Shown here piece after piece: positions 17,687 through 27,445 of a stretch of DNA of 64,000 bases. This DNA is from Prauserella cavernicola. Its GTDB lineage: Bacteria > Actinomycetota > Actinomycetes > Mycobacteriales > Pseudonocardiaceae. Numbering within the stretch: the stretch's first letter is position 1; each line of letters starts with the position of its first letter. The notes below the pieces were generated by a model that had not been told where the DNA came from, did no database searches, and saw nothing but the letters and a program-made list of their open reading frames with translations. The position numbers were made by a program, and so were the translations under genes. Location: assembly GCF_016595675.1 (NCBI RefSeq), contig NZ_JAENJH010000011.1:177559-241558 (forward strand), in the 5' to 3' direction.

Positions 17687-19162
17687 TCAGGCGTCTCCCG
17701 AGAACCAGCGCGGCGGCTCGGGCCGCAGGTTCTGATAGATGTGCTTGACCTCCTGGTACTCGGCCAGCCCCGCCGGCCCGAGCTCCCGTCCGAAGCCGGA
17801 CTGCTTGAACCCGCCCCACTCGGCCTGCGGCAGGTATGGATGGAAGTCGTTGATCCAGACGGTTCCGTGACGCAGCCGGTCCGCGACGCGCTGCGCGCGG
17901 GAGACGTCGGAGGTGAACACCGCGCCCGCGAGCCCGTAGTGGGTGTCGTTGGCGATGCGCACGGCGTCGTCCTCGTCGGTGAAAGTCTCCACCGTCAGCA
18001 CCGGTCCGAACGACTCCTCGGTGACCGCGGTGCTGCCCTGCGCGACGTCGTCGAGCACGGTCGGCAGGTAGTAGAAGCCAGCGGCGAGCTTCTCGTCGGA
18101 GGGCCTGCGCCCGCCGGTGCGCAGCACGGCGCCCTCGGTCAGCGCGGTCTCGACGTAGCGCTCGACCTTCTCACGATGCGCAGCCGAGACGAGGGGGCCG
18201 GTCTCGGCCTCGGGGTCGAACGGTCCGCCGAGGCGGATCAGCTCGGCGCGGCGCACGACCTCGGCGACGAAGGCGTCGTGGATCTCGTCCTGCACGATCA
18301 GCCGGGAGCCCGCGGAGCACACCTGGCCGGAGTGCAGGAAGATCGCCGTCAGCGCGTAGTCGACGGCGGTCTCGAAGTCGGCGTCGGCGAACACGACGTT
18401 GGGGTTCTTGCCGCCCAGCTCCAGTGCGACCTTTTTCACGGTCGCCGCGGCTGAGGCGGCGATCACGCGCCCGGTGGCCAGCCCGCCGGTGAACGACACG
18501 AGGTCGACGTCGGGCGACTCGGACAGCGGGGCACCGACCGCGGCGCCCGCGCCCAGCACCAGGTTCGCGACCCCGCCTGGCAGGCCCGCCTCGGTGAGAA
18601 TCCGCATGAGCAGGATCGCCGTGTGGGGGGTCAGCTCACTCGGCTTGAGCACGAAGGTGTTGCCCGCGGCGAGCGCGGGAGCGACCTTCCACGCCGTTTG
18701 GAGCAGCGGGTAGTTCCACGGGGTGATGAGCCCGCACACGCCCACGGGCTCGTGCACGATCCGGCTGAAGGCGTCGGCGGAACCGGTGTCGACCACGCGG
18801 CCCGCGTCCTGGCCAGCGAGCTTGCCGAAGTAGCGGAAGCACGCGGCGATGTCGGCCATGTCGATCTCGCTCTCCACCAGGCGTTTGCCGGTGTCGAGCG
18901 ACTCGGCCCTGGCGAAGGCGTCGCGGTCGCGTTCGAGCAGCTCCGCCACGCGCAGCAACAGGCTGCCGCGCTCCCAGGACGAGGTGGAGCGCCACTCACC
19001 GGCGTCGAAAGCGGCCCTGGCCGCGGCGATCGCGCGCGTGGTGTCCTGCGCGGTGCCTTCGTCCACTGTGGCGACGAGGGAGCCGTCGGCGGGGCAGTGG
19101 ATGTCCCGCGTGCCGCCCGAGGCCGCTCCGACCCACTCGCCGCCGATGAAGAAGTCCGCCAT
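17687..19162 (-). CDS. betB: aldehyde dehydrogenase, betaine-aldehyde dehydrogenase-like
   Basis: A 491-aa NAD(P)-dependent aldehyde dehydrogenase. Catalytic Cys lies in HSGQVCSAGSR (about residue 285), the general-base Glu in LELGGKNPN, and the cofactor site in PWNYPLLQTAWK and FTGG. The C-terminus has the conserved EWGGFKQSGFGRELG. First gene of the leftward operon with the APC permease and GMC oxidoreductase, it would complete oxidation of choline via betaine aldehyde to glycine betaine, an osmoprotectant. Starts at ATG 19162; divergent from dxs with 149 bases between. Confidence 0.87.
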   Translation of the reverse strand: MADFFIGGEWVGAASGGTRDIHCPADGSLVATVDEGTAQDTTRAIAAARAAFDAGEWRSTSSWERGSLLLRVAELLERDRDAFARAESLDTGKRLVESEIDMADIAACFRYFGKLAGQDAGRVVDTGSADAFSRIVHEPVGVCGLITPWNYPLLQTAWKVAPALAAGNTFVLKPSELTPHTAILLMRILTEAGLPGGVANLVLGAGAAVGAPLSESPDVDLVSFTGGLATGRVIAASAAATVKKVALELGGKNPNVVFADADFETAVDYALTAIFLHSGQVCSAGSRLIVQDEIHDAFVAEVVRRAELIRLGGPFDPEAETGPLVSAAHREKVERYVETALTEGAVLRTGGRRPSDEKLAAGFYYLPTVLDDVAQGSTAVTEESFGPVLTVETFTDEDDAVRIANDTHYGLAGAVFTSDVSRAQRVADRLRHGTVWINDFHPYLPQAEWGGFKQSGFGRELGPAGLAEYQEVKHIYQNLRPEPPRWFSGDA

Positions 19163-19311
19163 GTGTGAGTTTCTCCGTAGTTCGACAATGGTTCACGACC
19201 GTACCGCTGCCCTGGTGACGGCTCCACCCGGTCGAGGCCGAGTTCGTCGCCGTGAGGCTCTCCTAGACTAGGCGGACGAGGTATCGAACCAACGGGCGAG
19301 CGAGGTGGAGC

Positions 19312-21225
19312 GTGACGTTGCTGGAGTCCGTGCACGGGCCGGCTGACCTCAGGCGGATGGACCACGAGCAATTGGGTGTGCTGGCCGAGGAGATCAGGCA
19401 GTTCCTTGTCGACAAGGTGTGCACGACCGGCGGTCACCTGGGGCCGAACCTGGGGGTCGTCGAGCTGACGATGGCGCTGCACCGCGTCTTCGACTCGCCG
19501 ACCGACTCGATCCTGTTCGACGTCGGTCACCAGGCCTACGTGCACAAGATCGTCACGGGGCGCCGCGATGGTTTCGACCAGCTGCGCCAGCAGGGGGGCC
19601 TCGCGGGCTACCCGGCGCGTGCCGAGAGCGACCACGATCACGTCGAGAACAGCCACGCCTCCACCGCCCTGTCCTACGCGGACGGTCTGGCCAAGGCCTA
19701 CCAGCTCGCGGGCGGCGGCAGGCACGTCGTCGCCGTGGTCGGCGACGGTGCGCTCACCGGCGGGATGTGCTGGGAGGCGCTCAACAACATCGCCGCCAAC
19801 CCCGAGCACCCGGTCGTGATCGTCGTCAACGACAACGGCCGTTCGTACTCGCCGACGATCGGCGGGCTCGCGGAGCACCTCGCGGCGCTGCGCCTGCGCC
19901 CGGCCTACGAGCGCATCCTCGACGGGGGCCGGGAGCTGCTGCAGCACACCCCCGTGGTCGGCAAGCCGCTCTACACGGCGCTGCACGCGGCGAAGGCGGG
20001 CCTCAAGGACGCCATCAGCCCCCAGGTGATGTTCTCCGACCTCGGCCTCAAGTACTTTGGCCCGGTCGACGGCCACGACATCGCCGCACTGGAGAAGGCG
20101 CTGCACAACGCGAAGTCCTTCGGCGGGCCGGTGATCGTGCACGCGGTGACGGAGAAGGGGCACGGGCACCCGCCGGCCGTCAACGACGAGGCCGACCAGA
20201 TGCACCAGACCGATCCGATCGACCCGGAGACGGGCCTGCCGCCGAAGAAAGGGCCCAGCTGGACGTCGGTGTTCTCCGACGAGCTCGCCCGCATTGGCGC
20301 CGACCGCGAGGACGTCGTGGCCGTCACCGCGGCCATGCTGCGCTCCACCGGGCTGCACAAGTTCGCCGAGGCCTACCCGGACCGCTGGTACGACGTCGGC
20401 ATCGCCGAGCAGCACGCCGTCACCTCGGCGGCAGGCCTCGCGATGGGCGGACTGCATCCGGTGGTCGCCGTCTACGCCACGTTCCTCAACCGGGCCTTCG
20501 ACCAGGTGCTGATGGACGTGGCGCTGCACAAGCAGCCCGTCACGCTGGTGCTGGACCGCGCGGGCATCACCGGTCCCGACGGCCCCAGCCACCACGGCAT
20601 GTGGGACCTCTCACTGCTCGGCATGGTGCCGGGTATGAAGGTGGCCGCGCCGCGCGACGCCGACACGTTGCGGGAGGAGCTGCGTGAGGCCGTCGCCGTC
20701 TCGGACGGTCCGACGGCGCTGCGCTTCTCGCGTGGTGGCGTGGTGCGGTCGGTGCCCGCGCAGGAGCGCGTCGGCACCGTCGACGTGCTGCGACGCGGGG
20801 CCAGCGAGGACGTGCTGCTGGTCGTCGTGGGTGCCTTCGCGCAGCTCGGTCTCGCCGCGGCGGACCGGCTGGCCGACCAGGGCATCGGCGTGACCGTGGT
20901 GGACCCGAGGTGGGTGCTTCCGGTGCCGGGGGAGCTCGTCGAACTGGCCGCGAACCACCGGCTCGTGGTGACCGTCGAGGACAGTGGCCGGCACGGTGGC
21001 TTCGGTTCCGCGCTCGCCACCGCGCTGCGCGACGCGGACTGCGACGTCCCGCTGCGTGATCTCGGTGTGCCGCAACGCTTCCTGGAGCACGGGACGCGCG
21101 ATCAGGTGCTCGCCGAGATCGGCCTCACGGCACAGGACGTGGCGCGCAAGGTCACCGAGTGGGCCGCGAACCGGCTCGGCGACGCGCAGCCCGCTCCCGG
21201 CCCCGTGGAGTCGCCGCGGGACTGA
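19312..21225 (+). CDS. dxs: 1-deoxy-D-xylulose-5-phosphate synthase
   Basis: A 637-aa thiamin diphosphate enzyme that condenses pyruvate and glyceraldehyde 3-phosphate, the first step of the MEP isoprenoid route. Visible: [20 protein letters not shown], the ThDP motif [16 protein letters not shown] (about 143-158), [14 protein letters not shown], the transketolase pyrimidine domain with [14 protein letters not shown], and a C-terminal transketolase domain ending near [17 protein letters not shown] sequence. Length is normal for actinobacteria. Starts at GTG 19312 with GAGG nearby. Confidence 0.97.
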   Translation: MTLLESVHGPADLRRMDHEQLGVLAEEIRQFLVDKVCTTGGHLGPNLGVVELTMALHRVFDSPTDSILFDVGHQAYVHKIVTGRRDGFDQLRQQGGLAGYPARAESDHDHVENSHASTALSYADGLAKAYQLAGGGRHVVAVVGDGALTGGMCWEALNNIAANPEHPVVIVVNDNGRSYSPTIGGLAEHLAALRLRPAYERILDGGRELLQHTPVVGKPLYTALHAAKAGLKDAISPQVMFSDLGLKYFGPVDGHDIAALEKALHNAKSFGGPVIVHAVTEKGHGHPPAVNDEADQMHQTDPIDPETGLPPKKGPSWTSVFSDELARIGADREDVVAVTAAMLRSTGLHKFAEAYPDRWYDVGIAEQHAVTSAAGLAMGGLHPVVAVYATFLNRAFDQVLMDVALHKQPVTLVLDRAGITGPDGPSHHGMWDLSLLGMVPGMKVAAPRDADTLREELREAVAVSDGPTALRFSRGGVVRSVPAQERVGTVDVLRRGASEDVLLVVVGAFAQLGLAAADRLADQGIGVTVVDPRWVLPVPGELVELAANHRLVVTVEDSGRHGGFGSALATALRDADCDVPLRDLGVPQRFLEHGTRDQVLAEIGLTAQDVARKVTEWAANRLGDAQPAPGPVESPRD

Positions 21226-21276
21226 GGGGCCGTGTGGGTCCTAGAAATCCCATTCCTCCTTCACACAGGAAGCTCT

Positions 21277-21286
21277 CAGATATCTG
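21277..21286. promoter_or_regulatory. short palindrome upstream of the response regulator
   Basis: CAGATATCTG is a perfect 10-bp palindrome located 16 bases upstream of the response regulator GTG at 21302, in a notably AT-richer 75-base gap after dxs. It may be a binding site for autoregulation by the OmpR-type regulator, although a single 10-bp site is weak evidence. Confidence 0.35.
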
Positions 21287-21301
21287 TGACACGGTGTTGA
21301 C

Positions 21302-21997
21302 GTGCGGGTATTGGTAGTTGAGGACGAGGCGCCTCTGGCCGAGGCGATCGCGCGCGGACTGCGGCGCGAGGGTATGGCGGTGGACGTCGCGTTCACGGGC
21401 GACGAGGGCCACGAGAAGGCGGCCATCACGCGCTACGACGTCGTGCTGCTCGACCGCGACCTGCCGGGGATGTCGGGTGACGATCTCTGCAAGGAGATCG
21501 TCACCTCCGGGGAGCTGACGCGCGTGCTCATGCTCACCGCCAGCGGTGCGGTGTCCGACCGCGTCGAGGGACTGTCGCTGGGCGCCGACGACTACCTGGG
21601 CAAGCCGTTCGCGTTCCCCGAACTGGTGGCGCGCGTGCGCGCGCTGGGCAGGCGCGCGACGCCGGCCACGCCGCCGGTGCTGACGGCGGCCGATGTCGAA
21701 CTGGACCCGTCGCGGCGCACCGTGCGCAGGGCGGGTGAACTCGTGGAGCTCACCCGCAAGGAGTTCGGGGTGCTGGAGGTACTGCTCTCGGCGGGTGGCG
21801 CCGTCGTCAGCAGTGAGGACCTGCTCGAGCGCGTGTGGGACGAGAACGCCGACCCGTTCACCACCACCGTGCGCGTCACCGTGATGACGCTGCGCAAGAA
21901 GCTGGGTGAGCCGGGCATCATCGACACGGTCGTGGGCTCCGGTTACCGGGTGCCGGGCGCGGGCTCGAGTATGGGGTCTGGTTCGCTCGCGGAGTGA
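21302..21997 (+). CDS. OmpR/PhoB-type response regulator
   Basis: A 231-aa two-component response regulator. Receiver domain: acidic pocket E7/D8, phosphoacceptor D51 in VVLLDRDLPG, the switch Thr in LMLTASG, and K in LGKPFAFPEL. The C-terminal winged helix runs from about residue 125 (LTRKEFGVLEVLLSAGG, VWDENADPFTTTVRVTVMTLRKKLG, VVGSGYRVPG). Its stop overlaps the kinase start by four bases, so they form one operon. The signal is not apparent from sequence. Confidence 0.93.
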   Translation: MRVLVVEDEAPLAEAIARGLRREGMAVDVAFTGDEGHEKAAITRYDVVLLDRDLPGMSGDDLCKEIVTSGELTRVLMLTASGAVSDRVEGLSLGADDYLGKPFAFPELVARVRALGRRATPATPPVLTAADVELDPSRRTVRRAGELVELTRKEFGVLEVLLSAGGAVVSSEDLLERVWDENADPFTTTVRVTVMTLRKKLGEPGIIDTVVGSGYRVPGAGSSMGSGSLAE

Positions 21998-23130
21998 TCC
22001 GCCGTACGGGACTTCCGGTGCGCAGCCTGCGCGCTCGTATCACCGTGCTCGCGACCGTGCTGGCCGCGATCGTCAGCGTCGTGCTGCTGTGGCTGGCGTG
22101 GACCCTCGTCGGCGACGCCGTGGCCGCGGTGCCCGACCTGCCGCCGGGCACGCTGGTGCGGGTCGACGGCAACCAGGTGGAGGCCACGGTGCTCGCCGAG
22201 CACCTCAAGGATGCCGCGCGGCAGCGGGTGCTGGTCGCGGGGTCGATCGCGTTCTGCTTCGTGGTGGCCGCGGCGGGCGTCCTGGCGTGGACGCTCACCT
22301 CGCGTGTGCTGCGCCCGCTGCGCGAGATCACCGACACCGCCCAGCGGCTCTCCGTGGAGTCCATGGGGGAGCGCATCGGTGCACTGTCCACTCGCGACGA
22401 ACTCGCCGAGCTGGCCCACACCTTCGACGCGATGCTCGACCGGCTGCAGGCCGCGTTCGAGGCCCAGCGGCACTTCGTGGCCAACGCGAGTCACGAGCTG
22501 CGCACGCCCTTGGCGGTGATCCGCACCGAGCTGGACGTGACGCTGTCCGACGAGCAGGCCGACGAGCCGGAGCTGCGCCGCATGGCCGGGGTCGTGCGCG
22601 ACGCCACCGAGCGGGCCGAGCAGCTCGTGGGCTCGCTGCTGCTGCTCGCGCGCACCGACGGTGCGGGCCTCGTGCTGAGTGAGCCCGTGGACCTCGCCGC
22701 GGTGGCGAGCAGCGCCTGGAGCGCGGTGAAGACCGAGGCGGAGGGCCGGGGACTGCGGGCGGAGTTCCACCTGCCTCCCGCGCTCACCACGGGTGACTCC
22801 GCGCTGCTGGAGCGGGTGGCGGGCAACCTGCTGGAGAACGCCGTGCGGCACAACGTCGATGGCGGCTGGCTGGACGTCGCCACCGAACAGGGCCCGCGCA
22901 GGGTGACGTTGCGCGTGCGCTCGTCGGGCCCGCTCATCGACCCCGCCACCGTCTCCGAGCTGTTCGAGCCCTTCCGCAGGGCCGGGGTCGCGCGCACGGC
23001 GCGCTCGGGCGCGGGACTGGGGCTCTCGATCGTGCGCGCCGCGGTGCAGGCCCACGGTGGCGTGGTCACCGCCGAGCCGGTGGTCGGTGGTGGGCTCTCG
23101 GTCACGGTCCACCTGCCCCCGTCGCCGTAG
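21994..23130 (+). CDS. sensor histidine kinase
   Basis: A 378-aa membrane kinase with a GTG start inside the response regulator stop. First helix about 16-36, a very short extracytoplasmic loop of about 35 residues, second helix about 73-95, HAMP linker (TSRVLRPLREITDTAQRL), dimerisation/phosphoacceptor helix with His in VANASHELRTPLAVIR, and ATPase domain boxes NLLENAVRHN and GAGLGLSIVRAA. The small sensor loop suggests it senses the membrane or works with a partner. Partner regulator is the gene at 21302. Confidence 0.92.
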   Translation: MIRRTGLPVRSLRARITVLATVLAAIVSVVLLWLAWTLVGDAVAAVPDLPPGTLVRVDGNQVEATVLAEHLKDAARQRVLVAGSIAFCFVVAAAGVLAWTLTSRVLRPLREITDTAQRLSVESMGERIGALSTRDELAELAHTFDAMLDRLQAAFEAQRHFVANASHELRTPLAVIRTELDVTLSDEQADEPELRRMAGVVRDATERAEQLVGSLLLLARTDGAGLVLSEPVDLAAVASSAWSAVKTEAEGRGLRAEFHLPPALTTGDSALLERVAGNLLENAVRHNVDGGWLDVATEQGPRRVTLRVRSSGPLIDPATVSELFEPFRRAGVARTARSGAGLGLSIVRAAVQAHGGVVTAEPVVGGGLSVTVHLPPSP

Positions 23131-23147
23131 CGGGTTACGGTCGGGGC

Positions 23148-23972
23148 ATGGTTTCCGAAGTCGAGCTCAACAACGGCGCACGCATTCCCCAGCTCGGGTT
23201 CGGGGTCTACAAGATCCCGGACGACGAGGTGGTCACCGCCGTCACCACGGCCTTCGAGGCCGGGTACCGATCCATCGACACGGCGACGCTGTACCGCAAC
23301 GAGCGGGGTGTCGGCCAGGCCGTGGCGAAGTCCGGGCTCGCGCGGGAGGACGTGTTCGTCACCACCAAGCTGTGGAACACCGATCAGGGCTACGACGAGG
23401 CGCTGCGCGCGTTCGACGCCAGCCTGGGCGAACTCGCGCTCGACTACGTCGACCTGTACCTGATCCACTGGCCGGTGCCGAGCAAGGATCGCTACGTCGA
23501 CACGTGGCGCGCGCTCGAGAAGATCGCCTCCGACGGCCGCGCCCGCACGATCGGCGTCTCGAACTTCCAGGTGGCGCACCTGGAGCGGCTCATCGCCGAG
23601 ACCGGCGTGGTGCCCGCGGTGAACCAGATCGAGCTGCACCCGTGGCTGCAGCAGGCCGAGCTGCGCGCGTTCCACGCCGAGCACGGCATCGCCACCGAGG
23701 CGTGGAGCCCGATCGCGCGCGGCGGCGAGCGGCTCGCGGACAACGAGGTGATCGGCGCGGCCGCGCGCAAGCACGGCAAGACCCCGGCCCAGGTGGTGCT
23801 GCGCTGGCACCTGGAGCTCGGCACGATCGTGATCCCGAAGTCGGTGACGCCGGAGCGGATCGCGCAGAACATCGACGTCTTCGACTTCGAGCTCGACCAG
23901 GACGACCTCGCGGCGTTCGCGACGCTGGAGGCCGGCGAGCGCCTGGGCCCGGACCCGGACACGCTCAGCTAG
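23148..23972 (+). CDS. aldo/keto reductase
   Basis: A 274-aa TIM-barrel NADPH oxidoreductase. Tetrad region: Asp and Tyr in SIDTATLYRNERGVG, Lys in VTTKLWN, His in YLIHWP; cofactor segments IGVSNFQVAHLERL, NQIELHPWLQQ and IPKSVTPERIAQN are all present. Family members reduce diketogluconate, methylglyoxal and other carbonyls; the 2,5-DKG-type branch fits best, but the natural substrate is unknown. ATG 23148 is 17 bases after the kinase gene. A strong hairpin terminator follows. Confidence 0.92.
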   Translation: MVSEVELNNGARIPQLGFGVYKIPDDEVVTAVTTAFEAGYRSIDTATLYRNERGVGQAVAKSGLAREDVFVTTKLWNTDQGYDEALRAFDASLGELALDYVDLYLIHWPVPSKDRYVDTWRALEKIASDGRARTIGVSNFQVAHLERLIAETGVVPAVNQIELHPWLQQAELRAFHAEHGIATEAWSPIARGGERLADNEVIGAAARKHGKTPAQVVLRWHLELGTIVIPKSVTPERIAQNIDVFDFELDQDDLAAFATLEAGERLGPDPDTLS

Positions 23973-23990
23973 TCGTATAACGATCTATAC

Positions 23991-24026
23991 GGCGGCTCCC
24001 TGGGGCGCGCGCCCCAGGGAGCCGCC
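23991..24026. terminator. perfect 18-bp-stem hairpin between convergent genes
   Basis: A perfect 36-bp palindrome: left arm 23991-24008, right arm 24009-24026, with GGCGGCTCCCTGGGG at the outer part and CGCG at the centre. There is no T run on either side, as is common in actinobacteria. Located between the stops of the aldo/keto reductase (23972) and fadB (24042), it likely stops transcription from both directions. Confidence 0.85.
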
Positions 24027-24041
24027 GGTACAGGACCAGGC

Positions 24042-26150
24042 TCAGGACGCCGGGACCGACGCCACGCCGGGCGCCAGGAAGGGCTTGCCGTTCACGGCCT
24101 CCGACACACCCGCGCGGTCCAGGTACGGCGTGATGCCACCGAGCCAGAACGGCCAGCCGGCGCCGAGGATCAGGCACAGGTCGATGTCCTGCGCCTCGGC
24201 GACCACGCCCTCGTCGAGCATGATGCGCACCTCCTCGGCCAGCGCGGCGAGCGCCCGTTCCCGCACCTGCTCGGCGGTCGAGGGCGCGTCGCCCTGCTGC
24301 CACAGCGCGGCGACCTCGGGGTCGACCGTCTGGTCACCCGAGGAGTCCCACTGCCACACGGCCGACTTCCCGGCCCCGACGAAGCGCCTCAGGTTCTCGC
24401 TCACGCCGAAGCGGTCGGGGAACGCGTCGTGCATGGTCTCCGCCACGTGCAGGGCCACGGGCGGGCCGACCAGCTGCAGCAGCGTCAGCGGCGACATCGG
24501 CAGCCCCAGCGGGTCGAGCGCGGAGTCGGCGACCTCGAACGGAGTGCCCTCGTCCACCGCGGCCAGCACCTCGCCGAGGAAGCGCGTGAGCAGCCGGTTC
24601 ACCACGAACGCCGGCGCGTCCTTCACCAGCACGCTCGACTTCTTCAGCTGCTTGGCCACCGCGAACGCGGTCGCCAGTGCGGCGTCGTCGGTCGACTCGC
24701 CGCGCACGATCTCCAGCAGCGGCAGCACGGCCACCGGGTTGAAGAAGTGGAACCCGACCACGCGCTCGGGGTGCCGGAGTTCCGCCGCCATCGCGGTGAC
24801 CGACAGCGAGGACGTGTTGGTCGCGAGGATCGCCTCGGGGCCGACGTGCTGTTCGACCTCGGCGAAGACCGTGCGCTTGACGCCGGGTTCCTCGAACACC
24901 GCCTCGATCACGAAGTCGGCATCGGCGAACGCGGCCTTGTCGAGCGAACCCGACACCAGTGCGGTCAGCCGGTTGGCCTCGTCGGGCGAGATCCGCGACT
25001 TGTCCCGCAGCTTGCCGATCTCGTCGTGCACAAAGGACACTCCCTTGTCGACCCGCTGCTGGTCGATGTCGGTGAGCACCACGGGAACCTTGAGCCTGCG
25101 TACGAACAGCAGCGCCAGCTGGCTCGCCATCAGACCCGCGCCGACGATGCCGACCTTGTTCACGGGCCGGGCCAGTGACCGGTCGGGTGCGCCGGCCGGC
25201 CGCTTGGCCCGTTTGTTGACGAGATCGAACGAGTACAGCCCCGCACGCAGCGGGTCGCTCAGCAGCAGGTCCGCCAGCGCGTCGGTCTCGGCCGCGTAGC
25301 CCGCGTCGAGGTCGGCGGTCCTGGCGAGCTCGAGCAGCTCGACGGCCTTGGTCGCGCCCGCCGAGGCGCCCTTGGTCCGTCCGTCCACAAGCGAGTGTGC
25401 CCGGGCCAGTGCGGCGTCCCACGCCTCGCCGCGGTCGATCTCGGGACGTGCGGGGGAGTGCTCGCCGCGCACGACCTTCGCCGCCCACAGCAGGGACTGC
25501 TCCAGGAAGTCGGCGGAGCCGAGCAGCTCGTCGACGATGCCCAGCTTGGCGGCCTGCGCCGGCTTGAGCATCTTGTTCTGGTTCAGCGCGTTCTCGAGGA
25601 CCACGGTCACCGCGGCGTCGGGCCCGATCAGGTTCGGCAGCAGCTGCGTGCCGCCCCAGCCGGGGAAGAGACCGAGAAACACCTCGGGAAACGACAGCGC
25701 CGCGGTGTTGTCGGACAGCGTCCGGTAGTGGCACGACAGTGCGAGCTCGAGCCCGCCGCCCATCGCCGCGCCGTTGACGAAGGCGAAGGTCGGGATCGGC
25801 GACTCGGTGAACCGGCGGAACACGTCGTGGCCCGCCTGCGCGATCAGCCGCGCCAGCCCGGGCTCGGAGACCTGCTCGATGCCGGAGAGGTCGGCGCCGA
25901 CTGCGAACACGAACGGCTTGCCGGTGACGGCGATCGCGGCAGGTCCCGCGGCGACGGCCTCGTCGAGCGCGGTGTTCGGGCTCACCAGGCTCTGCGGGCC
26001 GAACGTCGAGGGCCGCGTGTGGTCGTGGCCGTTGTCGATGGTGATCAGGGCGACGGGCGCCTCGAGCCCGGGCACCGGCACCAGCCGGGTCACCGCGCGC
26101 GTGACCACCTCGTCGGGAAAGGCCTGCGCGGCCTGCTCCGCGGTAATCAC
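24042..26150 (-). CDS. fadB: fatty oxidation complex alpha subunit: enoyl-CoA hydratase / 3-hydroxyacyl-CoA dehydrogenase
   Basis: A 702-aa fusion enzyme. N-terminal crotonase domain (1-290): oxyanion segments PFVFAVGADL and GAAMGGGLELALSCHYR, with the catalytic-Glu region FPEVFLGLFPGWGGTQLL. The C-terminal dehydrogenase has NAD motif VGIVGAGLMASQ (about 322-333), NTSSLSVTAMA, catalytic His in VVGFHFFNPVAVLPL, and ILGAGWPFWLGG. It hydrates enoyl-CoA and oxidises the 3-hydroxyacyl-CoA during beta-oxidation. GTG 26150 overlaps the fadA stop by four bases, so the pair are translated together as in bacterial trifunctional complexes. Confidence 0.94.
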   Translation of the reverse strand: MITAEQAAQAFPDEVVTRAVTRLVPVPGLEAPVALITIDNGHDHTRPSTFGPQSLVSPNTALDEAVAAGPAAIAVTGKPFVFAVGADLSGIEQVSEPGLARLIAQAGHDVFRRFTESPIPTFAFVNGAAMGGGLELALSCHYRTLSDNTAALSFPEVFLGLFPGWGGTQLLPNLIGPDAAVTVVLENALNQNKMLKPAQAAKLGIVDELLGSADFLEQSLLWAAKVVRGEHSPARPEIDRGEAWDAALARAHSLVDGRTKGASAGATKAVELLELARTADLDAGYAAETDALADLLLSDPLRAGLYSFDLVNKRAKRPAGAPDRSLARPVNKVGIVGAGLMASQLALLFVRRLKVPVVLTDIDQQRVDKGVSFVHDEIGKLRDKSRISPDEANRLTALVSGSLDKAAFADADFVIEAVFEEPGVKRTVFAEVEQHVGPEAILATNTSSLSVTAMAAELRHPERVVGFHFFNPVAVLPLLEIVRGESTDDAALATAFAVAKQLKKSSVLVKDAPAFVVNRLLTRFLGEVLAAVDEGTPFEVADSALDPLGLPMSPLTLLQLVGPPVALHVAETMHDAFPDRFGVSENLRRFVGAGKSAVWQWDSSGDQTVDPEVAALWQQGDAPSTAEQVRERALAALAEEVRIMLDEGVVAEAQDIDLCLILGAGWPFWLGGITPYLDRAGVSEAVNGKPFLAPGVASVPAS

Positions 26151-27394
26151 TTGTTCCCCTCCCAGTTCGGGTTCTCCCAGATGACCGAGCCGCCCATGCC
26201 GATGCCGATGCACATGGTGGTGAGGCCGTAGCGCACGTCGGGGCGCTCGGCGAACTGGCGCGAGAGCTGGGTCATGAGCCGCACGCCGGACGAGGCGAGC
26301 GGGTGGCCGCACGCGATCGCGCCGCCCCACTGGTTGACGCGCGGATCCTGTTCGGCGATGCCGAAGTGGTCGAGGAACGCCAGCACCTGCACGGCGAACG
26401 CCTCGTTGATCTCGAACAGGCCGATGTCGTCGATCGACAGCCCTGCCCGCGCCAGTGCCTTCTCGGTGGCTGGCACCGGTCCGACACCCATCACCTCGGG
26501 TTCGACCCCGGCGAAGGAGTAGCCGACCAGCCGCATGCCGACGGGCAGGCCCAGCTCGCGTGCCACCGACTCCTCGGCGAGCAGCGCGCCGGTGGCGCCG
26601 TCGTTGAGGCCTGCCGCGTTGCCCGCGGTGACCCGGCCGTGCGGGCGGAACGGCGTCTTCAACCCGGCGAGGCCCTCGAGGGTGGTGCCGGGCCGCGGCG
26701 GCTCGTCCTCGGTCACCAGGCCCCAGCCGAGCTCGGGGTGCCGCGTCGCGACGGGCACCAGGTCGGGGCCGATGTGGCCCGCCTTCACCGCGTCGGCGAA
26801 GCGCTCCTGGCTGCGCACGGCGTAGGCGTCGCAGCGCTGCTTGGTGATGGCGGGGAAGCGGTCGTGGACGTTCTCGGCGGTCTGGCCCATCACCAGCGCG
26901 GAGGGGTCCACGAGCTTGTCGGCCAGGAACCGGGGGTTCGGGTCGACGCCCTCGCCCATCGGGTGCCTGCCCATGTGCTCGACGCCGCCCGCGACCACCA
27001 CGTCGTAGGCGCCGAACGCGATGCCGCTCGCGGTGGTGGTCACCGCGGTCATCGCGCCCGCGCACATCCGGTCGACGGCGAAGCCCGGCACCGACTTGGG
27101 CAGCCCGGCCAGCAGCGCGGCGGTCCGGCCGATGGTCAGGCCCTGGTCGCCGATCTGCGTGGTCGCGGCGACGGCGACCTCGTTCACGCGCTCGGGCGGC
27201 AGCTCGGGGTGCCGCCGCAGCAGCTCGCGGATGACCTTGACGACGAGGTCGTCGGCCCGGGTGTGGGCGTAGACCCCTTTCTCACCCGCCTTGCCGAAGG
27301 GGGTTCGCACCCCTTCGACGAAGGCGACGCTGCGCGCGGTTGCGGCTACGGATGCTCCTTGGTGCGGAAGGTCGAGATACTCGGATATCCGCAC
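26147..27394 (-). CDS. fadA: acetyl-CoA C-acyltransferase (thiolase)
   Basis: A 415-aa thiolase that cleaves 3-ketoacyl-CoA in the last beta-oxidation step. Nucleophile Cys in DRMCAGAMTAV, HEAF-type segment as NEAFAVQ, catalytic His in ACGHPLASSGVR, and second Cys in TMCIGIGMGG. GTG 27394 is the first available start before RSVAFVEGVRTPFGK. An AAGGAG stretch lies inside the reading frame (about 27352-27357) but no start codon follows it, so the longer form is kept. A 16-bp palindrome lies just upstream. Confidence 0.92.
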   Translation of the reverse strand: MRISEYLDLPHQGASVAATARSVAFVEGVRTPFGKAGEKGVYAHTRADDLVVKVIRELLRRHPELPPERVNEVAVAATTQIGDQGLTIGRTAALLAGLPKSVPGFAVDRMCAGAMTAVTTTASGIAFGAYDVVVAGGVEHMGRHPMGEGVDPNPRFLADKLVDPSALVMGQTAENVHDRFPAITKQRCDAYAVRSQERFADAVKAGHIGPDLVPVATRHPELGWGLVTEDEPPRPGTTLEGLAGLKTPFRPHGRVTAGNAAGLNDGATGALLAEESVARELGLPVGMRLVGYSFAGVEPEVMGVGPVPATEKALARAGLSIDDIGLFEINEAFAVQVLAFLDHFGIAEQDPRVNQWGGAIACGHPLASSGVRLMTQLSRQFAERPDVRYGLTTMCIGIGMGGSVIWENPNWEGNK

Positions 27395-27405
27395 CCTAGC
27401 CTCAG

Positions 27406-27421
27406 TTACCCGTCGGTAACC
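27406..27421. promoter_or_regulatory. 16-bp palindromic operator upstream of fadA
   Basis: GTTACC at 27406-27411 and GGTAAC at 27416-27421 form a perfect 6-bp inverted repeat with a 4-base spacer, starting 12 bases upstream of the fadA GTG. The size and symmetry fit a TetR- or GntR-type repressor site for a fatty-acid gene. No matching regulator gene is nearby in the window. Confidence 0.6.
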
Positions 27422-27445
27422 AGGCGGGAGCCCCTGTCGGGTGGT

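Noticed and set aside
19163..19311. Riboswitch in the dxs leader
   Set aside because: A thiamin-type element was considered because DXS uses ThDP, but no THI-box-like motifs are visible in the 149-base gap.
18631..20595. 654-codon minus-strand frame across betB and dxs
   Set aside because: Runs antisense to dxs and out of frame with the dehydrogenase; low-complexity composition.
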